From contig NZ_LYRP01000004.1 of assembly GCF_001655675.1 (NCBI RefSeq), positions 62,001-126,000 of the forward strand: a DNA stretch of 64,000 nucleotides, in the 5' to 3' direction. The translations under genes were made by a program, and so were the position numbers. The notes beneath the pieces were generated by a model. That model made no database searches. It was not told where the DNA came from and saw only the letters and a program-made list of their open reading frames with translations. This DNA comes from Mangrovibacter phragmitis (GTDB lineage Bacteria > Pseudomonadota > Gammaproteobacteria > Enterobacterales > Enterobacteriaceae). Shown in pieces: positions 1 to 10,860 of this stretch (its first letter is position 1; each line of letters starts with the position of its first letter).

Positions 1-1
1 T

Positions 2-511
2 ATTTCAGCAGGCAACAAAGCAAAAACTATTCCCCCCGCTACCTGGTCGCTCATTTTCGATAAACTGGCAGGAATGCCATGCGTTTATTACATTTTTGGT
101 GCCAGCAATGAACAACCCTGGCTTGACGACCTGATGCGTCATACGGAAAGTAAGCCCAATCTGGTTAACATGATTGGTAAAATTGACCTTGAAGATGTTC
201 CATGGGCTATTTCACAAATGGACTGCTACATTGCCTCCGATTCCGGCAATGTCTATATTGCGGATGCAGTAGGCACACCAGTTATTTTGTTATATGGTCC
301 TTGTTGCCCTCACGAGCAACGTCCATTGGGTAACGTTTTGCTTATTGGGGATGATTCCAATATAAAATCTTTTGTGTTTGAAACACGCTACTACTTTGAT
401 AAACCTCGTGAAGAGCTGTTTGCACTGAGTAGAGATGATTTGGACGCCATTGAGAATTTTGTTGCAAGTTGTACTTCTAATGAACATCACACCCGCTATT
501 CACATTCATGA
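2..511 (+). CDS. Glycosyltransferase family 9 (heptosyltransferase-like), 3' part
   Basis: Only the last 169 codons are visible; the frame is open to the left window edge, so the true start lies upstream. The C-terminal segment carries the GT9 donor-site pattern: an SDSGN stretch, then ADAVGTPVILLYGP. This resembles the ADP-heptose-binding half of WaaF/WaaC/WaaQ. By family and position it should add heptose or a related sugar to the LPS core at the cytoplasmic face of the inner membrane. Its stop overlaps the next gene's start (ATGA), so the two are probably translationally coupled. The exact sugar and acceptor cannot be read. Composition is AT-rich compared with waaA further along. Confidence 0.75.
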   Translation: MSAGNKAKTIPPATWSLIFDKLAGMPCVYYIFGASNEQPWLDDLMRHTESKPNLVNMIGKIDLEDVPWAISQMDCYIASDSGNVYIADAVGTPVILLYGPCCPHEQRPLGNVLLIGDDSNIKSFVFETRYYFDKPREELFALSRDDLDAIENFVASCTSNEHHTRYSHS

Positions 512-1431
512 GTAGAGATATGGCACCCTTTCTGAGCATTATTATTGCCGCGCATAATGGTGAAAAGACATTATCAGAAACACTGCAAAGTTTACTGGAT
601 GCCAGCCGTACGGTTGCAAACGAAGTGGAAATTATTCTTGTAAATGATGGCTCATCTGACGGAACACAGGAAATTATTGATAATTTCGCGCCTCCTGGTA
701 TATCGGTATTATCACTTCATGTAGAATTCTGCAATATCGGGAAAACCCGTCAGGCGGCTATTGAAAAGGCTTCAGGCAAGTATATTACGATGCTTGACAG
801 TGATGATTTATTAATCAAAAATAGCCTTGATGATATTGTTCCTTTTCTCAGAAAACATTCTCCTGATATGTTTTTAACCCATCTGGAAGAAATTCGGGAT
901 CCGGCAAAAATAACACATTTCTGGCCTGGATTGTCTCCTGTTGCATTGTCCCGGGATGAGACAATACGGCGTTTTCTGATTCATAAAGACTTCCAGGCAC
1001 ACCTTATTGGGCAGTTTATTCTTCGTTCCCATTACCTGGCTGAACCAATAGCCCCCATGACTTGCTATGAGGATTTTTTTGTGTTCCCCGCTATAGTCAT
1101 GCGCTCTCAAAACATCTGGTTTCAAAAGCAAGGACATTATTACTACATTAAGCGGGAAAATAGTCTGTCCAATGATCTCGATAATGTTAAAATCCAAAAT
1201 CTGATTATCTGTACAGAAAAGATGCAGAACATCTTCCCTGGCAAATTTCATTGTCTGGTTCTTTGCCACTGGCTGGATATCCTGGTTAAACAAAAGCAAT
1301 GGCTAACAGAAGCACAAACTGAAGCCGTTTCACGTCAGGTGCAATCTCTCTTTTCTTTCAGTTTTTTTCTGTCACCCAATGTCAGGTTCAGCTACAAGAA
1401 AAAGGCCCTAAAATATTTATGGAAAAACTGA
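508..1431 (+). CDS. Glycosyltransferase family 2 (LPS core/outer core)
   Basis: A 307-residue GT-A fold transferase. The N-terminus shows the GT2 signature: LSIIIAAHNGE, then LVNDGSSDGT at about residues 45-55, and a DSDD metal-binding motif near residue 97. A basic C-terminus (YKKKALKYLWKN) suggests peripheral membrane association. It begins in an ATGA overlap with the upstream GT9 gene and its end overlaps the O-antigen-ligase start by 13 bases, so the three form one translation-coupled unit. It probably adds an outer-core sugar; donor and acceptor are unknown. The 5' portion of this cluster is AT-rich, typical of variable LPS loci. Confidence 0.8.
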   Translation: MSRDMAPFLSIIIAAHNGEKTLSETLQSLLDASRTVANEVEIILVNDGSSDGTQEIIDNFAPPGISVLSLHVEFCNIGKTRQAAIEKASGKYITMLDSDDLLIKNSLDDIVPFLRKHSPDMFLTHLEEIRDPAKITHFWPGLSPVALSRDETIRRFLIHKDFQAHLIGQFILRSHYLAEPIAPMTCYEDFFVFPAIVMRSQNIWFQKQGHYYYIKRENSLSNDLDNVKIQNLIICTEKMQNIFPGKFHCLVLCHWLDILVKQKQWLTEAQTEAVSRQVQSLFSFSFFLSPNVRFSYKKKALKYLWKN

Positions 1432-2666
1432 ATAAATCTCTGTTATTTATGATTTATTTTCTTAGTGTAGCCTCGGTATCGGTTGCACTTATCAGCTCCG
1501 GGTATCAGCGTAATCTGTTCTATATAGCTATTTATTGCAGCCTGTTAGGATTGATACTCAACTTTCGAAAAGTAAAATTTTCTTTTTCCAGCATCTCTTT
1601 CCCGATAATTATCCTGGGTCTGGTTAAAATTTGTTGGTATCTTCTCTTCCAACAAAAACATGGAGATTTAAATTTTTATAATGATTACCTTGATGGTGGC
1701 AAAAAACTACTTCTTGGTGGTTTTTTAGTATTTTATGCTGAGCAGTTTATAAAAGAATTAAGGACTGTACAGTATAAAAACATAGGATTAGCCATTCTTT
1801 TCTGTGGTTTTGTATCTGCAACTGCTTATGGCTTCTTTCAGGCGTTTAACCATATTAACCGGGTAGAAATGGGGATTAACCGCCCAACAATTGCCGCTTA
1901 TGTCTATTCCACTTTTTCAGTTTTTATTATTTTTGCATTATATACACTACGTAGCAAAATTGGGTATATAATTGCAGGCGCCACTATTATAGTTTCTTAT
2001 TGTCTCATAATCCTCACTGGCACCCGGGCGGCTATGATTTGCTATTTATTCATGGTTGCATGCCTGACATTATACCACTTTAGAAAAATTCATATTAAAT
2101 CACTGCTTATCGTCAGTGTTCTTGTTGCTGTTTGTTTTGCAGCATTGTACAAGCCTTATATTAAACCCAAAATAGACCAAACGCTGAACGAAGTGAGTGA
2201 TTATCAGGAAGGCAACGATAATACCTCACTGGGTGCCCGATTCTCTATGTGGGCAGTTGGTGTACATGCATTTGTAGAGCACCCTGCAGGTCAGTCCATG
2301 GGAACGCGCGCAGACACCACTATAGCGTATGTAAAACAATACCCACACTACCAGTCTTCACTCCATTACCTGAGTATTCACTTGCACAATGAGTTTATTG
2401 ACAGCCTGTCATTACAGGGATTAATGGGCGGGTTATCATTACTTTTTTTCTACGTAATGCTGATTTACACCGGTATAAGGAGACAGTTGCCTGTTTTATT
2501 ATTCAGCGCTGGCTTTATGATTTTGTATGGCATTACTGATGTGCTGTTAATCAGTTCAGAAGCTATTCAATTCTACATTATTATTATTTCGTTAGGGCTA
2601 CTTTTCCCCCGGGAAACGCCTAATCCTGTTCAACCGGTAGCAAATTCTCATCTCGATATACAATAG
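1419..2666 (+). CDS. waaL: O-antigen ligase-like polytopic membrane protein
   Basis: A 415-residue, very hydrophobic protein with about ten to twelve predicted membrane segments. A large periplasmic loop near residues 245-330 contains SLGARFSMW and, later, HLHNEFIDSLSLQG. The HNEFID element before the last membrane helices is typical of the Wzy/WaaL ligase superfamily. Its place in an LPS core cluster, immediately after core glycosyltransferases, favours WaaL, which joins undecaprenyl-linked O-polysaccharide to lipid A-core in the periplasm. WaaL sequences are poorly conserved, so the name rests on topology plus context. The start overlaps the preceding gene by 13 bases. Confidence 0.72.
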   Translation: MEKLNKSLLFMIYFLSVASVSVALISSGYQRNLFYIAIYCSLLGLILNFRKVKFSFSSISFPIIILGLVKICWYLLFQQKHGDLNFYNDYLDGGKKLLLGGFLVFYAEQFIKELRTVQYKNIGLAILFCGFVSATAYGFFQAFNHINRVEMGINRPTIAAYVYSTFSVFIIFALYTLRSKIGYIIAGATIIVSYCLIILTGTRAAMICYLFMVACLTLYHFRKIHIKSLLIVSVLVAVCFAALYKPYIKPKIDQTLNEVSDYQEGNDNTSLGARFSMWAVGVHAFVEHPAGQSMGTRADTTIAYVKQYPHYQSSLHYLSIHLHNEFIDSLSLQGLMGGLSLLFFYVMLIYTGIRRQLPVLLFSAGFMILYGITDVLLISSEAIQFYIIIISLGLLFPRETPNPVQPVANSHLDIQ

Positions 2667-2680
2667 CTCTCAGATCTACA

Positions 2681-2711
2681 GACAATCCGCATACTGATAG
2701 TGCGGATTGTC
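2681..2711. terminator. Hairpin between convergent waaL and deacetylase genes
   Basis: A perfect 11-bp inverted repeat (GACAATCCGCA / TGCGGATTGTC) with a 9-base loop sits between two convergent genes. No clear T-tract follows on either side, so it is a possible bidirectional terminator or an mRNA 3'-end stabiliser. Confidence 0.4.
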
Positions 2712-2732
2712 ATACTGCAAGTATATATTCCA

Positions 2733-3707
2733 CTATACAGGGCATGCAGTAGCACGTTTTCGGTTGGCGTAAAATTCAGCCAGTGTCATCCCTTGTGTGC
2801 GTTCAGCGAGCCAGCCAAATAATTCTTCCAGGTCGTGATACAATTTGTTAATAGAAGCTTCATCCTTAAATGTCGGGCTACCTCCAGGCATAAACTCAGA
2901 TGAATGCAGCATGAATTCAACATAATCATTTCCCTGTGCAAGGGTATCACATGCTACCATTTTCATCGTTTCAAGATTTTTCCCATCAGGGCGTAACCAG
3001 TAAACCGAAGGACTACGTCTCCTTCCACGCAAGTTATCATACCCTTGTTTCAAAATATTCAGCCAGGCAGAATGCTTATATTGAATACTCATTGGCACTT
3101 CCAGCAATGAAGACTCGCCCGCCTGGTGTATCTGTTGAGGATCAATAAAATAAGCGCTGGTTGGGAAGTTTCGGTAATTAGTCCCACCCTGCCCATTTGG
3201 GGCACCCGGAGTAAAACGCCAGTCAACCCGAGGAGTAACCGAACAGTCCACCTGGTATCCTGACTCGATCAAAAGCTGAGCATAACGTGAATCAAAAGCC
3301 CACCGCCCTGCACGATGGCTGAGCATTTTGGTCTGGAAGGTGTCTTCCAGCAACCGGGTCATAAACAAGACTTTTTCCCGTAAAACTGAATCGGGAAATT
3401 CAATAAGATAGGGTTGATAACGCCAGTCATCTCCAGTGAGATCATAATCCGGTGGACTGTTCCAGGCATGCAGGTGCATCCCCACTTCCCCCTGCCCACG
3501 AGCAATCACATCGGAAGCGAATTCAATGTAGACAGGATCAACCGCCATTTCATAGTTAGTCAGCCAGACGGGTTTAAAACCAAATTTCTCGCAAAGAGAC
3601 TGAAAACGCGGCAGAAATTTGGCATTCTCCGTAGTGATTTGATGATGATTTTGCCAAAGGTTATCCCCTTCAGTATCAATGGTGATGATAAATGCCGGTT
3701 TTTTCAT
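2733..3707 (-). CDS. wabN: Polysaccharide deacetylase family protein, WabN-like
   Basis: A 324-residue protein of the NodB-like carbohydrate esterase fold. It starts with FIITIDTEGDN, whose Asp/Glu are typical metal or catalytic residues, and has GEVGMHLHAWN at about residue 90 (metal-binding His pair) and SHRAGRWAF further on. In Klebsiella, WabN removes the N-acetyl group from a core GlcNAc to give GlcN; the waaQ-wabG-wabH neighbours support that role. The ATG at 3707 is chosen because the conserved domain begins there. The frame stays open to a GTG at 3806, but the extra residues do not look like part of the family, and no strong ribosome site marks either start. It is the only core gene here on the minus strand. 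Confidence 0.75.
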   Translation of the reverse strand: MKKPAFIITIDTEGDNLWQNHHQITTENAKFLPRFQSLCEKFGFKPVWLTNYEMAVDPVYIEFASDVIARGQGEVGMHLHAWNSPPDYDLTGDDWRYQPYLIEFPDSVLREKVLFMTRLLEDTFQTKMLSHRAGRWAFDSRYAQLLIESGYQVDCSVTPRVDWRFTPGAPNGQGGTNYRNFPTSAYFIDPQQIHQAGESSLLEVPMSIQYKHSAWLNILKQGYDNLRGRRRSPSVYWLRPDGKNLETMKMVACDTLAQGNDYVEFMLHSSEFMPGGSPTFKDEASINKLYHDLEELFGWLAERTQGMTLAEFYANRKRATACPV

Positions 3708-3854
3708 AACAGTGCAGGAGTCCATTGAAAGTATGTTGCTAATGTTACGCACAAGTGTTGTTAACGCCAACAATACTCGATTGATAGAGGGGAATGATAG
3801 CCACACCAGGCCACGTCTATTAGAATTGGCACAAGTAAACTACAGAAAGATATT

Positions 3855-4928
3855 ATGAGCACATCGATTTCTTCATTTGTGGGCAAGCCAGATATCCGCG
3901 TTCTGGTCATTAAACTCCGCCACCATGGCGATATGCTGCTGATGTCACCCGTGCTGGAAACCCTTCGGGCTCAATGGCCGCAAGCAACTATTGATGTTCT
4001 GCTGTATGAAGAAACCCGGGAGATGCTCTCCGCTCTGCCATCTATAAATCACATCTATGGCATTGACCGGAAGTGGAAAAAGCTGGGGACTCGCCAACAT
4101 CTTACCAAAGAATGGCAACTGCTAAAGCAACTGCGTAAGCAGCATTATGATCTGGTACTCAACCTGGCAGACCAGTGGCGTAGCGCTCTGGTTACAAGAT
4201 TCACCGGCGCGCCAGTACGTATTGGTTTCGGCTTCAACAAGCGCAAAGGGCATATCTGGTCCTGTTGCCATACCCAGTTGGCCTCCGTTTCCGGGCACCA
4301 GAAAATGCACACTGTAGAGCAGAATTTGTCCATTTTTGCACCTTTTGCTATTCCCACAGTCAGTGATGTCAAAATGGCCTGGCCCCCAACCGCCTGGCAG
4401 GCCGTCGAGAATAAACTAAAAGCGCTGAATGTTTCAGCGCCGTATATCATTATCCAGCCGACCTCTCGTTGGTTTTTCAAATGCTGGAGTGAAGAAAAAA
4501 TGGCGCAAACCATTTGCGAACTACAACAACAAGGTTTCCCTATTATTCTCACTTCAGGGCCAGATGAAAAAGAACGGGCAATGATCGCTGAAATCCAGGC
4601 AAACTGCCCTGTTGAAGGCGTTTACTCCCTTGCCGGTGAATTAACCTTGCAGCAATTAGCCGCATTGATTGACCATGCAAAATTATTCATTGGGGTCGAT
4701 TCGGTTCCCATGCATATGGCTGCTGCCTTACATACCCCATGTATCGCGCTATTTGGCCCTTCCAAACTGCAATTCTGGCGCCCCTGGCAAGCAACAGGAG
4801 AGGTCATTTGGGCTGGCGACTACGGTCCATTGCCAGACCCTGATGCCATAGATACACACACCAGCGAACGCTATCTGGATGCCATTCCTGCAGAGGCCGT
4901 TATTAATGCAGCAAGGAAATATCTCTGA
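3855..4928 (+). CDS. waaQ: LPS heptosyltransferase III
   Basis: A 357-residue GT9 enzyme. The N-terminus has IRVLVIKLRHHGDMLLMSPVL, the Rossmann-like acceptor-binding start shared by WaaC/WaaF/WaaQ. The C-terminal donor domain has IIIQPTSRW and KLFIGVDSVPMHMAAAL followed by ALFGPS. WaaQ adds the branching third heptose to HepII of the inner core from ADP-heptose. It is divergent from wabN, and its TGA overlaps the next gene's ATG (TGATGA), so the waaQ-wabG-wabH run is translation-coupled. Length matches E. coli and Klebsiella WaaQ closely. Confidence 0.9.
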   Translation: MSTSISSFVGKPDIRVLVIKLRHHGDMLLMSPVLETLRAQWPQATIDVLLYEETREMLSALPSINHIYGIDRKWKKLGTRQHLTKEWQLLKQLRKQHYDLVLNLADQWRSALVTRFTGAPVRIGFGFNKRKGHIWSCCHTQLASVSGHQKMHTVEQNLSIFAPFAIPTVSDVKMAWPPTAWQAVENKLKALNVSAPYIIIQPTSRWFFKCWSEEKMAQTICELQQQGFPIILTSGPDEKERAMIAEIQANCPVEGVYSLAGELTLQQLAALIDHAKLFIGVDSVPMHMAAALHTPCIALFGPSKLQFWRPWQATGEVIWAGDYGPLPDPDAIDTHTSERYLDAIPAEAVINAARKYL

Positions 4929-6055
4929 TGAAACCATACCGTTTAGCCATAGTCAGGCAAAAATATCGCCCGGATGGTGGCGCTGAGCGTTTCGTTTCCA
5001 GAGCGCTGGAAGCGTTGGAAGGCGAGAATCTGGAGTTAAATGTTATCACCCGGGAATGGCAGGGTGAACGAAATGAAAACTGGCACATTCACATTTGCAA
5101 CCCTGCCAAATTGGGACGCATTAGCCGTGAGCGAGGGTTTGCCCGTTCGGCCAGAGAACTATGGCTGAAGGAAAAATTTGATCTGGTACAAAGCCATGAG
5201 CGAATTGCCGGTTGTGATATTTACCGGGCTGGCGATGGCGTACATCAACGCTGGTTAACCCTTCGCGCACAAACATTACCAGCCTGGCGGCGCGCATTAT
5301 TGATGAACGATCGGTATCACCGTTATGTTGTTGCTGCCGAGCGAGCGATGTATCAGTCACCGCAACTGCGTGCCGTTATTTGTAATGCTGAAATGGTGAA
5401 ACGGGAGATCATAGAAACTTTTGGTTTTCCGGAAGAAAAAATACACGTCATCTATAATGCTATTGATTCCTCCCGGTTTTTACCTGCGACACCAGACGAG
5501 CGCCAGGCATTGCGGGATAATTTAGCGATACCTCACCAGGCTGTCGTACTGGTTTTTGTTGGGTCCGGATTTGATCGTAAAGGGTTAGCCAGTGCTATCA
5601 AGGCCATAGCCCCAACTAACCGTTATTTGCTCATTGTTGGGCAAGATAAAAATGAACAACAGTACCGGAAACTTGCTCAGTCTCTGGGATGCCTGGAGCG
5701 AATTCGGTTTATGGGCGTACAAAAACAAACATTACCGTTTTACCAGGCCGCTGATGGGTTGTTATTACCAACAAAATATGACCCATTCCCAAATGTCATT
5801 CTCGAAGCAATGGCGTGTGGTTTACCTGTCATAACCACCCCAACATGTGGTGGTTCTGAATTTATCGTAGATCAGGAAAGTGGGTTTATTTGTGGTGCAC
5901 TGGATATCAACCAGCTAACACAAGCTGTAAGTGCGATACCATCATTGAATAACGACAACAAAATGGGGGAACTTGCACGTGTCCGGGTTAAAAATGAGAC
6001 ACCGGCAAGGCTTTCGCAGCAATTAATTACGCTGTATAAAAATTTACTGGAATGA
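4928..6055 (+). CDS. wabG: LPS core glycosyltransferase family 4, WabG/WaaG-like
   Basis: A 375-residue GT4 (GT-B) enzyme. The N-terminus reads RLAIVRQKYRPDGGAERFV, with the GGAE acceptor-side motif. The C-terminal donor domain has FVGSGFDRKGL and PFPNVILEAMACGLPVI (the E-x7-E region). It is homologous to WaaG. In Klebsiella-type cores the protein at this place is WabG, reported to transfer galacturonic acid to HepII; in E. coli WaaG adds glucose. The wabH/wabN neighbours favour WabG, but sugar specificity cannot be read from sequence. The start overlaps the waaQ stop and its end overlaps the next start. Confidence 0.75.
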   Translation: MKPYRLAIVRQKYRPDGGAERFVSRALEALEGENLELNVITREWQGERNENWHIHICNPAKLGRISRERGFARSARELWLKEKFDLVQSHERIAGCDIYRAGDGVHQRWLTLRAQTLPAWRRALLMNDRYHRYVVAAERAMYQSPQLRAVICNAEMVKREIIETFGFPEEKIHVIYNAIDSSRFLPATPDERQALRDNLAIPHQAVVLVFVGSGFDRKGLASAIKAIAPTNRYLLIVGQDKNEQQYRKLAQSLGCLERIRFMGVQKQTLPFYQAADGLLLPTKYDPFPNVILEAMACGLPVITTPTCGGSEFIVDQESGFICGALDINQLTQAVSAIPSLNNDNKMGELARVRVKNETPARLSQQLITLYKNLLE

Positions 6056-7155
6056 TGATGCGTATCCTGATGATTATCGATGGGCTACCCGGTGGTGGGG
6101 CCGAAAAAACAGTGCTGACGCTGGCCCGAGGATTACTGGAAATGGGGCACCGTGTCTCCATTTTTTCACTGCGCGACGTTTGTGATTACACCATTCCTGA
6201 CGGCGTTGATTTTCACATTATCCAGGATACCTGCCGCACACCCTGGCGTAAACTAACTGAGCTAAAGCGGCGCGCTCAGCTACTGGATGATGCTTACCAG
6301 ACAGCAGAGCAAATAGGCGGGGAATTTGATCTTATCTGCTCTCATCTGCACAAAACAGACCGTATCGTTTCCTATACGAAAGTGATTCCACGCCATAAAC
6401 TTTGGTTCTGCATCCACGGCATGTTTTCGTTTTCTTATCTGGCGCACAAGCGGGGTTTCTCGCGCTGGCTGAAAATGACAAAAATCTGCCGGGTGTATCG
6501 GGGGGCGCAAATTGTGGCTGTTTCGCAGGCCGTACTGGATGATTTGACAGAAAATCTGGCGATTAAACCATCCCGCAAGTGCGTCATTTATAACCCTTTT
6601 GATATCGCGCATATTCAGGCGCTGGCCCTGCAACCTTGTGAGTTTTCCGGCCAGGAATATTTGATTCACGTAGGGCGTTTTCATGAGCTTAAACGCCATG
6701 ACAGGTTAATACGTGCCTATGCTAAAAGTGGTATTCAGGCTCCATTGGTATTAATGGGGAAAGGCTCCCCAGACAGAATCGAGTATCTTAAATCACTGGC
6801 GGTCAATGCCGGTGTTGGAGACAGGGTGCTATTTAAATCGTTTGAAACTAACCCCTATCCATGGATTAAACATGCCAAAGAGCTCGTGTTAAGCTCAGAT
6901 TGCGAAGGGTTTGGCAATGTACTGGTTGAAGCGATTATCTGCCAGACACCTCCGGTCAGTACCGACTGCCCTGGTGGGCCTTCTGAGATATTAACTGGTG
7001 AATTATCCCGGGGGCTGGCACAAATGAATGATGCCGATCTTGCCAGGGCAATGAGGGATATCTGGGAAACACCTCCCAGAATCAATACAGATACGATTGA
7101 GAATTATAGTATCCGAACCATTTGCCAGCACTACCTTACACTGGCACAACGTTAA
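6052..7155 (+). CDS. wabH: LPS core glycosyltransferase family 4, WabH-like
   Basis: A 367-residue GT4 enzyme with MIIDGLPGGGAEKTVLTLA at the N-terminus, and HVGRFHELKRHDRLI then SDCEGFGNVLVEAI in the donor domain, including the expected EGFxxxxxEA pattern. In Klebsiella, WabH adds GlcNAc onto the core GalA, which WabN then deacetylates; all three genes are adjacent here, which supports this call. Several ATG codons in a row (GAATGATGATGCG) overlap the wabG stop; the conserved protein begins at one of the first three Met residues. Family certain, specificity inferred from gene order. Confidence 0.72.
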   Translation: MMMRILMIIDGLPGGGAEKTVLTLARGLLEMGHRVSIFSLRDVCDYTIPDGVDFHIIQDTCRTPWRKLTELKRRAQLLDDAYQTAEQIGGEFDLICSHLHKTDRIVSYTKVIPRHKLWFCIHGMFSFSYLAHKRGFSRWLKMTKICRVYRGAQIVAVSQAVLDDLTENLAIKPSRKCVIYNPFDIAHIQALALQPCEFSGQEYLIHVGRFHELKRHDRLIRAYAKSGIQAPLVLMGKGSPDRIEYLKSLAVNAGVGDRVLFKSFETNPYPWIKHAKELVLSSDCEGFGNVLVEAIICQTPPVSTDCPGGPSEILTGELSRGLAQMNDADLARAMRDIWETPPRINTDTIENYSIRTICQHYLTLAQR

Positions 7156-7167
7156 ATCAGGTATTTT

Positions 7168-8169
7168 ATGCACCACGCTACATGCCCACAACTCAGTGTT
7201 GTGGTCGCCGTCTACAATGGCGCCGCTTTTTTGGAACAATTTTTCCAGTGTCTTTCGGCACAATCTATTGATGATATGGAAGTTATCATGGTGAATGATG
7301 GTTCAACTGATAACTCTGTGGATATTATTCACCAGTGGCAGCCACAGTTTGCCAACATGAAAATTATTGATCAGGCAAACCAGGGCGTATCTGTAGCACG
7401 TAATACTGGCCTGGCAGAGGCAACAGGGCTTTACTTGTCATTCCCGGATATTGACGATTACTTTCGCCCGGGTATGTACCGCCGTATGCTGGATATGGCA
7501 CAGACAGGAAATTTAGATGTTGTTACCTGCAATGGTAACTATATCTGGGAAAATAATAAAAAACCGAGCAGGCCAATTTTCCCAAAAGACAAATTGCAGT
7601 CAACCGGCGTGCTCACCGGAGCCCAATGGCTAAAACAAGCTCTCGACTCCCGGAAGTTCCTGCATGTTACCTGGCTTAACCTCTACCGCCATGATTTCAT
7701 TCGTGCGCATCATTTCTCTTTTGAGCCCGGCCTGCGCCACCAGGATATTCCATGGACAACAGAGGTACTGCTGGCGGCGGATCGTGTGCAGTATACTGAC
7801 GAGCAATTTTATGATTATTACATTCACTCAGCGTCGGTTTCGCATATGCCGGACAACGATGACACACTGATCCGCTCAGCCCGCCATTACATGAAAATTT
7901 TGCAGATGCTGGATGAAATTAATCAGCGCTACCCGGAAAAAGTGCAACATATTCCAGCTTGCCGCTGGCAAATTGCCAAAGAAGGGCTGGGTATTCTGCA
8001 TACCTTCTTCAATATGAAGGACCCACAAAAACAACGAATGATAGTGCAAGAATTTTTCGATACGGGTGTGTGGAAACTGGTGTGGCGCAACGCACACAGC
8101 CTACGGCTACGCTGGCGCTTAGGCCGTCGCTATTTCCGGTTACGTAAAATTTTACAGTCACCGGCCTGA
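7168..8169 (+). CDS. LPS core glycosyltransferase family 2, WaaH/YibD-like
   Basis: A 333-residue GT2 enzyme. It shows LSVVVAVYNGAAF, VNDGSTDNSVDII and a metal motif region reading FPDIDDYF where most relatives have a DADD-like motif. The central block (TGVLTGAQWL, then LRHQDIPWTTEVL) closely resembles E. coli YibD/WaaH, which adds glucuronic acid to HepIII under phosphate limitation. In Klebsiella an analogous hexuronic acid is added to HepIII. Here the gene sits inside the core operon 12 bases after wabH, so it is probably a constitutive core enzyme. Substrate is inferred; a basic C-terminal tail may hold it at the membrane. Confidence 0.7.
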   Translation: MHHATCPQLSVVVAVYNGAAFLEQFFQCLSAQSIDDMEVIMVNDGSTDNSVDIIHQWQPQFANMKIIDQANQGVSVARNTGLAEATGLYLSFPDIDDYFRPGMYRRMLDMAQTGNLDVVTCNGNYIWENNKKPSRPIFPKDKLQSTGVLTGAQWLKQALDSRKFLHVTWLNLYRHDFIRAHHFSFEPGLRHQDIPWTTEVLLAADRVQYTDEQFYDYYIHSASVSHMPDNDDTLIRSARHYMKILQMLDEINQRYPEKVQHIPACRWQIAKEGLGILHTFFNMKDPQKQRMIVQEFFDTGVWKLVWRNAHSLRLRWRLGRRYFRLRKILQSPA

Positions 8170-8190
8170 TTCGCATAATTACTGAGCATT

Positions 8191-8224
8191 GCCAGGGCAT
8201 CAGCCCATCACTCGTAGCCCTGGC
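8191..8224 (+). terminator. Hairpin between the waaH-like gene and waaA
   Basis: GCCAGGGC and GCCCTGGC form an 8-bp stem with an 18-base loop in the 145-base gap upstream of waaA. No T-tract follows, so it is more likely an attenuation or processing structure than a strong terminator. Confidence 0.3.
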
Positions 8225-8314
8225 GTTATTCGTAATAGCGTCAATAAAAATAGCTTTAACCAGGGTAAATGCTTAGAATTTGCCCCGGCAATAAATGAAA
8301 AACCGGATATTAGT

Positions 8315-9588
8315 TTGGAATTACTATATACCTTTCTACTCTACCTTATTCAGCCATTTGTTTGGCTAAGGCTTCTGCTACGCAGCCGTAAAGCCCCGGC
8401 GTACCGGAAACGCTGGGCCGAACGCTATGGTTTTTGCAGTGGGAAAGTCGCCCCAGAAGGTATCCTGCTGCATTCAGTTTCCGTGGGTGAGACACTGGCA
8501 GCCATCCCGCTGGTGCGTGCTCTGCGCCACCGTTACCCAGCCTTACCCATTACCGTTACCACCATGACGCCAACCGGGTCTGAACGGGTTATGTCTGCAT
8601 TTGGCAAAGATGTCCACCATGTGTACCTGCCTTATGATTTACCCGGTTCAATGAACCGCTTTCTGGATACAGTTCGTCCCAGGCTGGTCATTGTGATGGA
8701 AACAGAGTTGTGGCCGAATATGATTTCTGCCCTGCACGCACGCAAAATTCCCCTTGTGGTGGCGAATGCCCGTATGTCGGAACGCTCAGCAAAAGGTTAT
8801 GGTAAGCTCAGTGGCTTCATTCGGCGGGTTCTTGGCAAAATTACCCTGATAGCGGCACAGAACGACGAAGACGGTAACCGTTTTTTGGAATTAGGCCTCA
8901 AACGCAGCCATCTTGCCATTACCGGTAGCCTGAAATTCGATATTTCCGTTACACCAGAACTGGCTGCCAGGGCAGTCACACTACGCCGCCAGTGGGCTCC
9001 ACGCCGCCGGGTGTGGATAGCAACCAGCACCCACGATGGCGAAGAACAAATTATTCTGGAAGCACATCGTCAATTACTGGCAAGTTTTCCAGGCCTACTG
9101 TTAATCCTGGTGCCCCGCCACCCGGAACGTTTCCGCGATGCCGAAGAAATGACGCAAAAAGCCGGGTTCAGTTACACACTACGCAGCACGGGTGAGATCC
9201 CGTCAGGCAGCACTCAGGTAGTGATTGGTGACACCATGGGCGAACTGATGCTGCTCTATGGTATTGCCGACCTGGCTTTTGTGGGTGGTAGCCTGGTGGA
9301 ACGTGGTGGGCATAACCCGCTGGAGCCTGCAGCACACGCAATTCCAGTGCTGATGGGTCCACATACCTTTAATTTCAAGGATATTTGTGCCAGGTTACAG
9401 CAGGCAGATGGCCTGATAACCGTCACCGATGCTGCATCACTGGTCAAAACGGTCTCCGGCTTGCTGAACGACGAAGACTATCGTCTGTGGTACGGCCGAC
9501 ATGCCGTTGAAGTGCTGTATCAAAACCAGGGTGCATTACAACGCCTGTTGCAACTCCTTCAACCTTATCTTCCTCAGCGGAGCCACTA

Positions 9589-9589
<1 letters not shown>
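8315..9589 (+). CDS. waaA: 3-deoxy-D-manno-octulosonic acid (Kdo) transferase
   Basis: A 424-residue GT30 enzyme that adds Kdo residues from CMP-Kdo to lipid IVA, an essential step at the inner membrane. It starts with a membrane-anchor helix ([15 protein letters not shown]) and contains [28 protein letters not shown], and [18 protein letters not shown] near residue 310, all diagnostic for WaaA/KdtA. The frame is open back to 8189, but homologues start at the (M)ELLYT segment, so a TTG at 8315 is chosen; it gives the standard ~425-residue length. Non-ATG starts are usual for this gene in enterics. The stop shares one base with the waaE start. Confidence 0.93.
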
Positions 9590-10856
<1,267 letters not shown>

Positions 10857-10860
10857 GGGT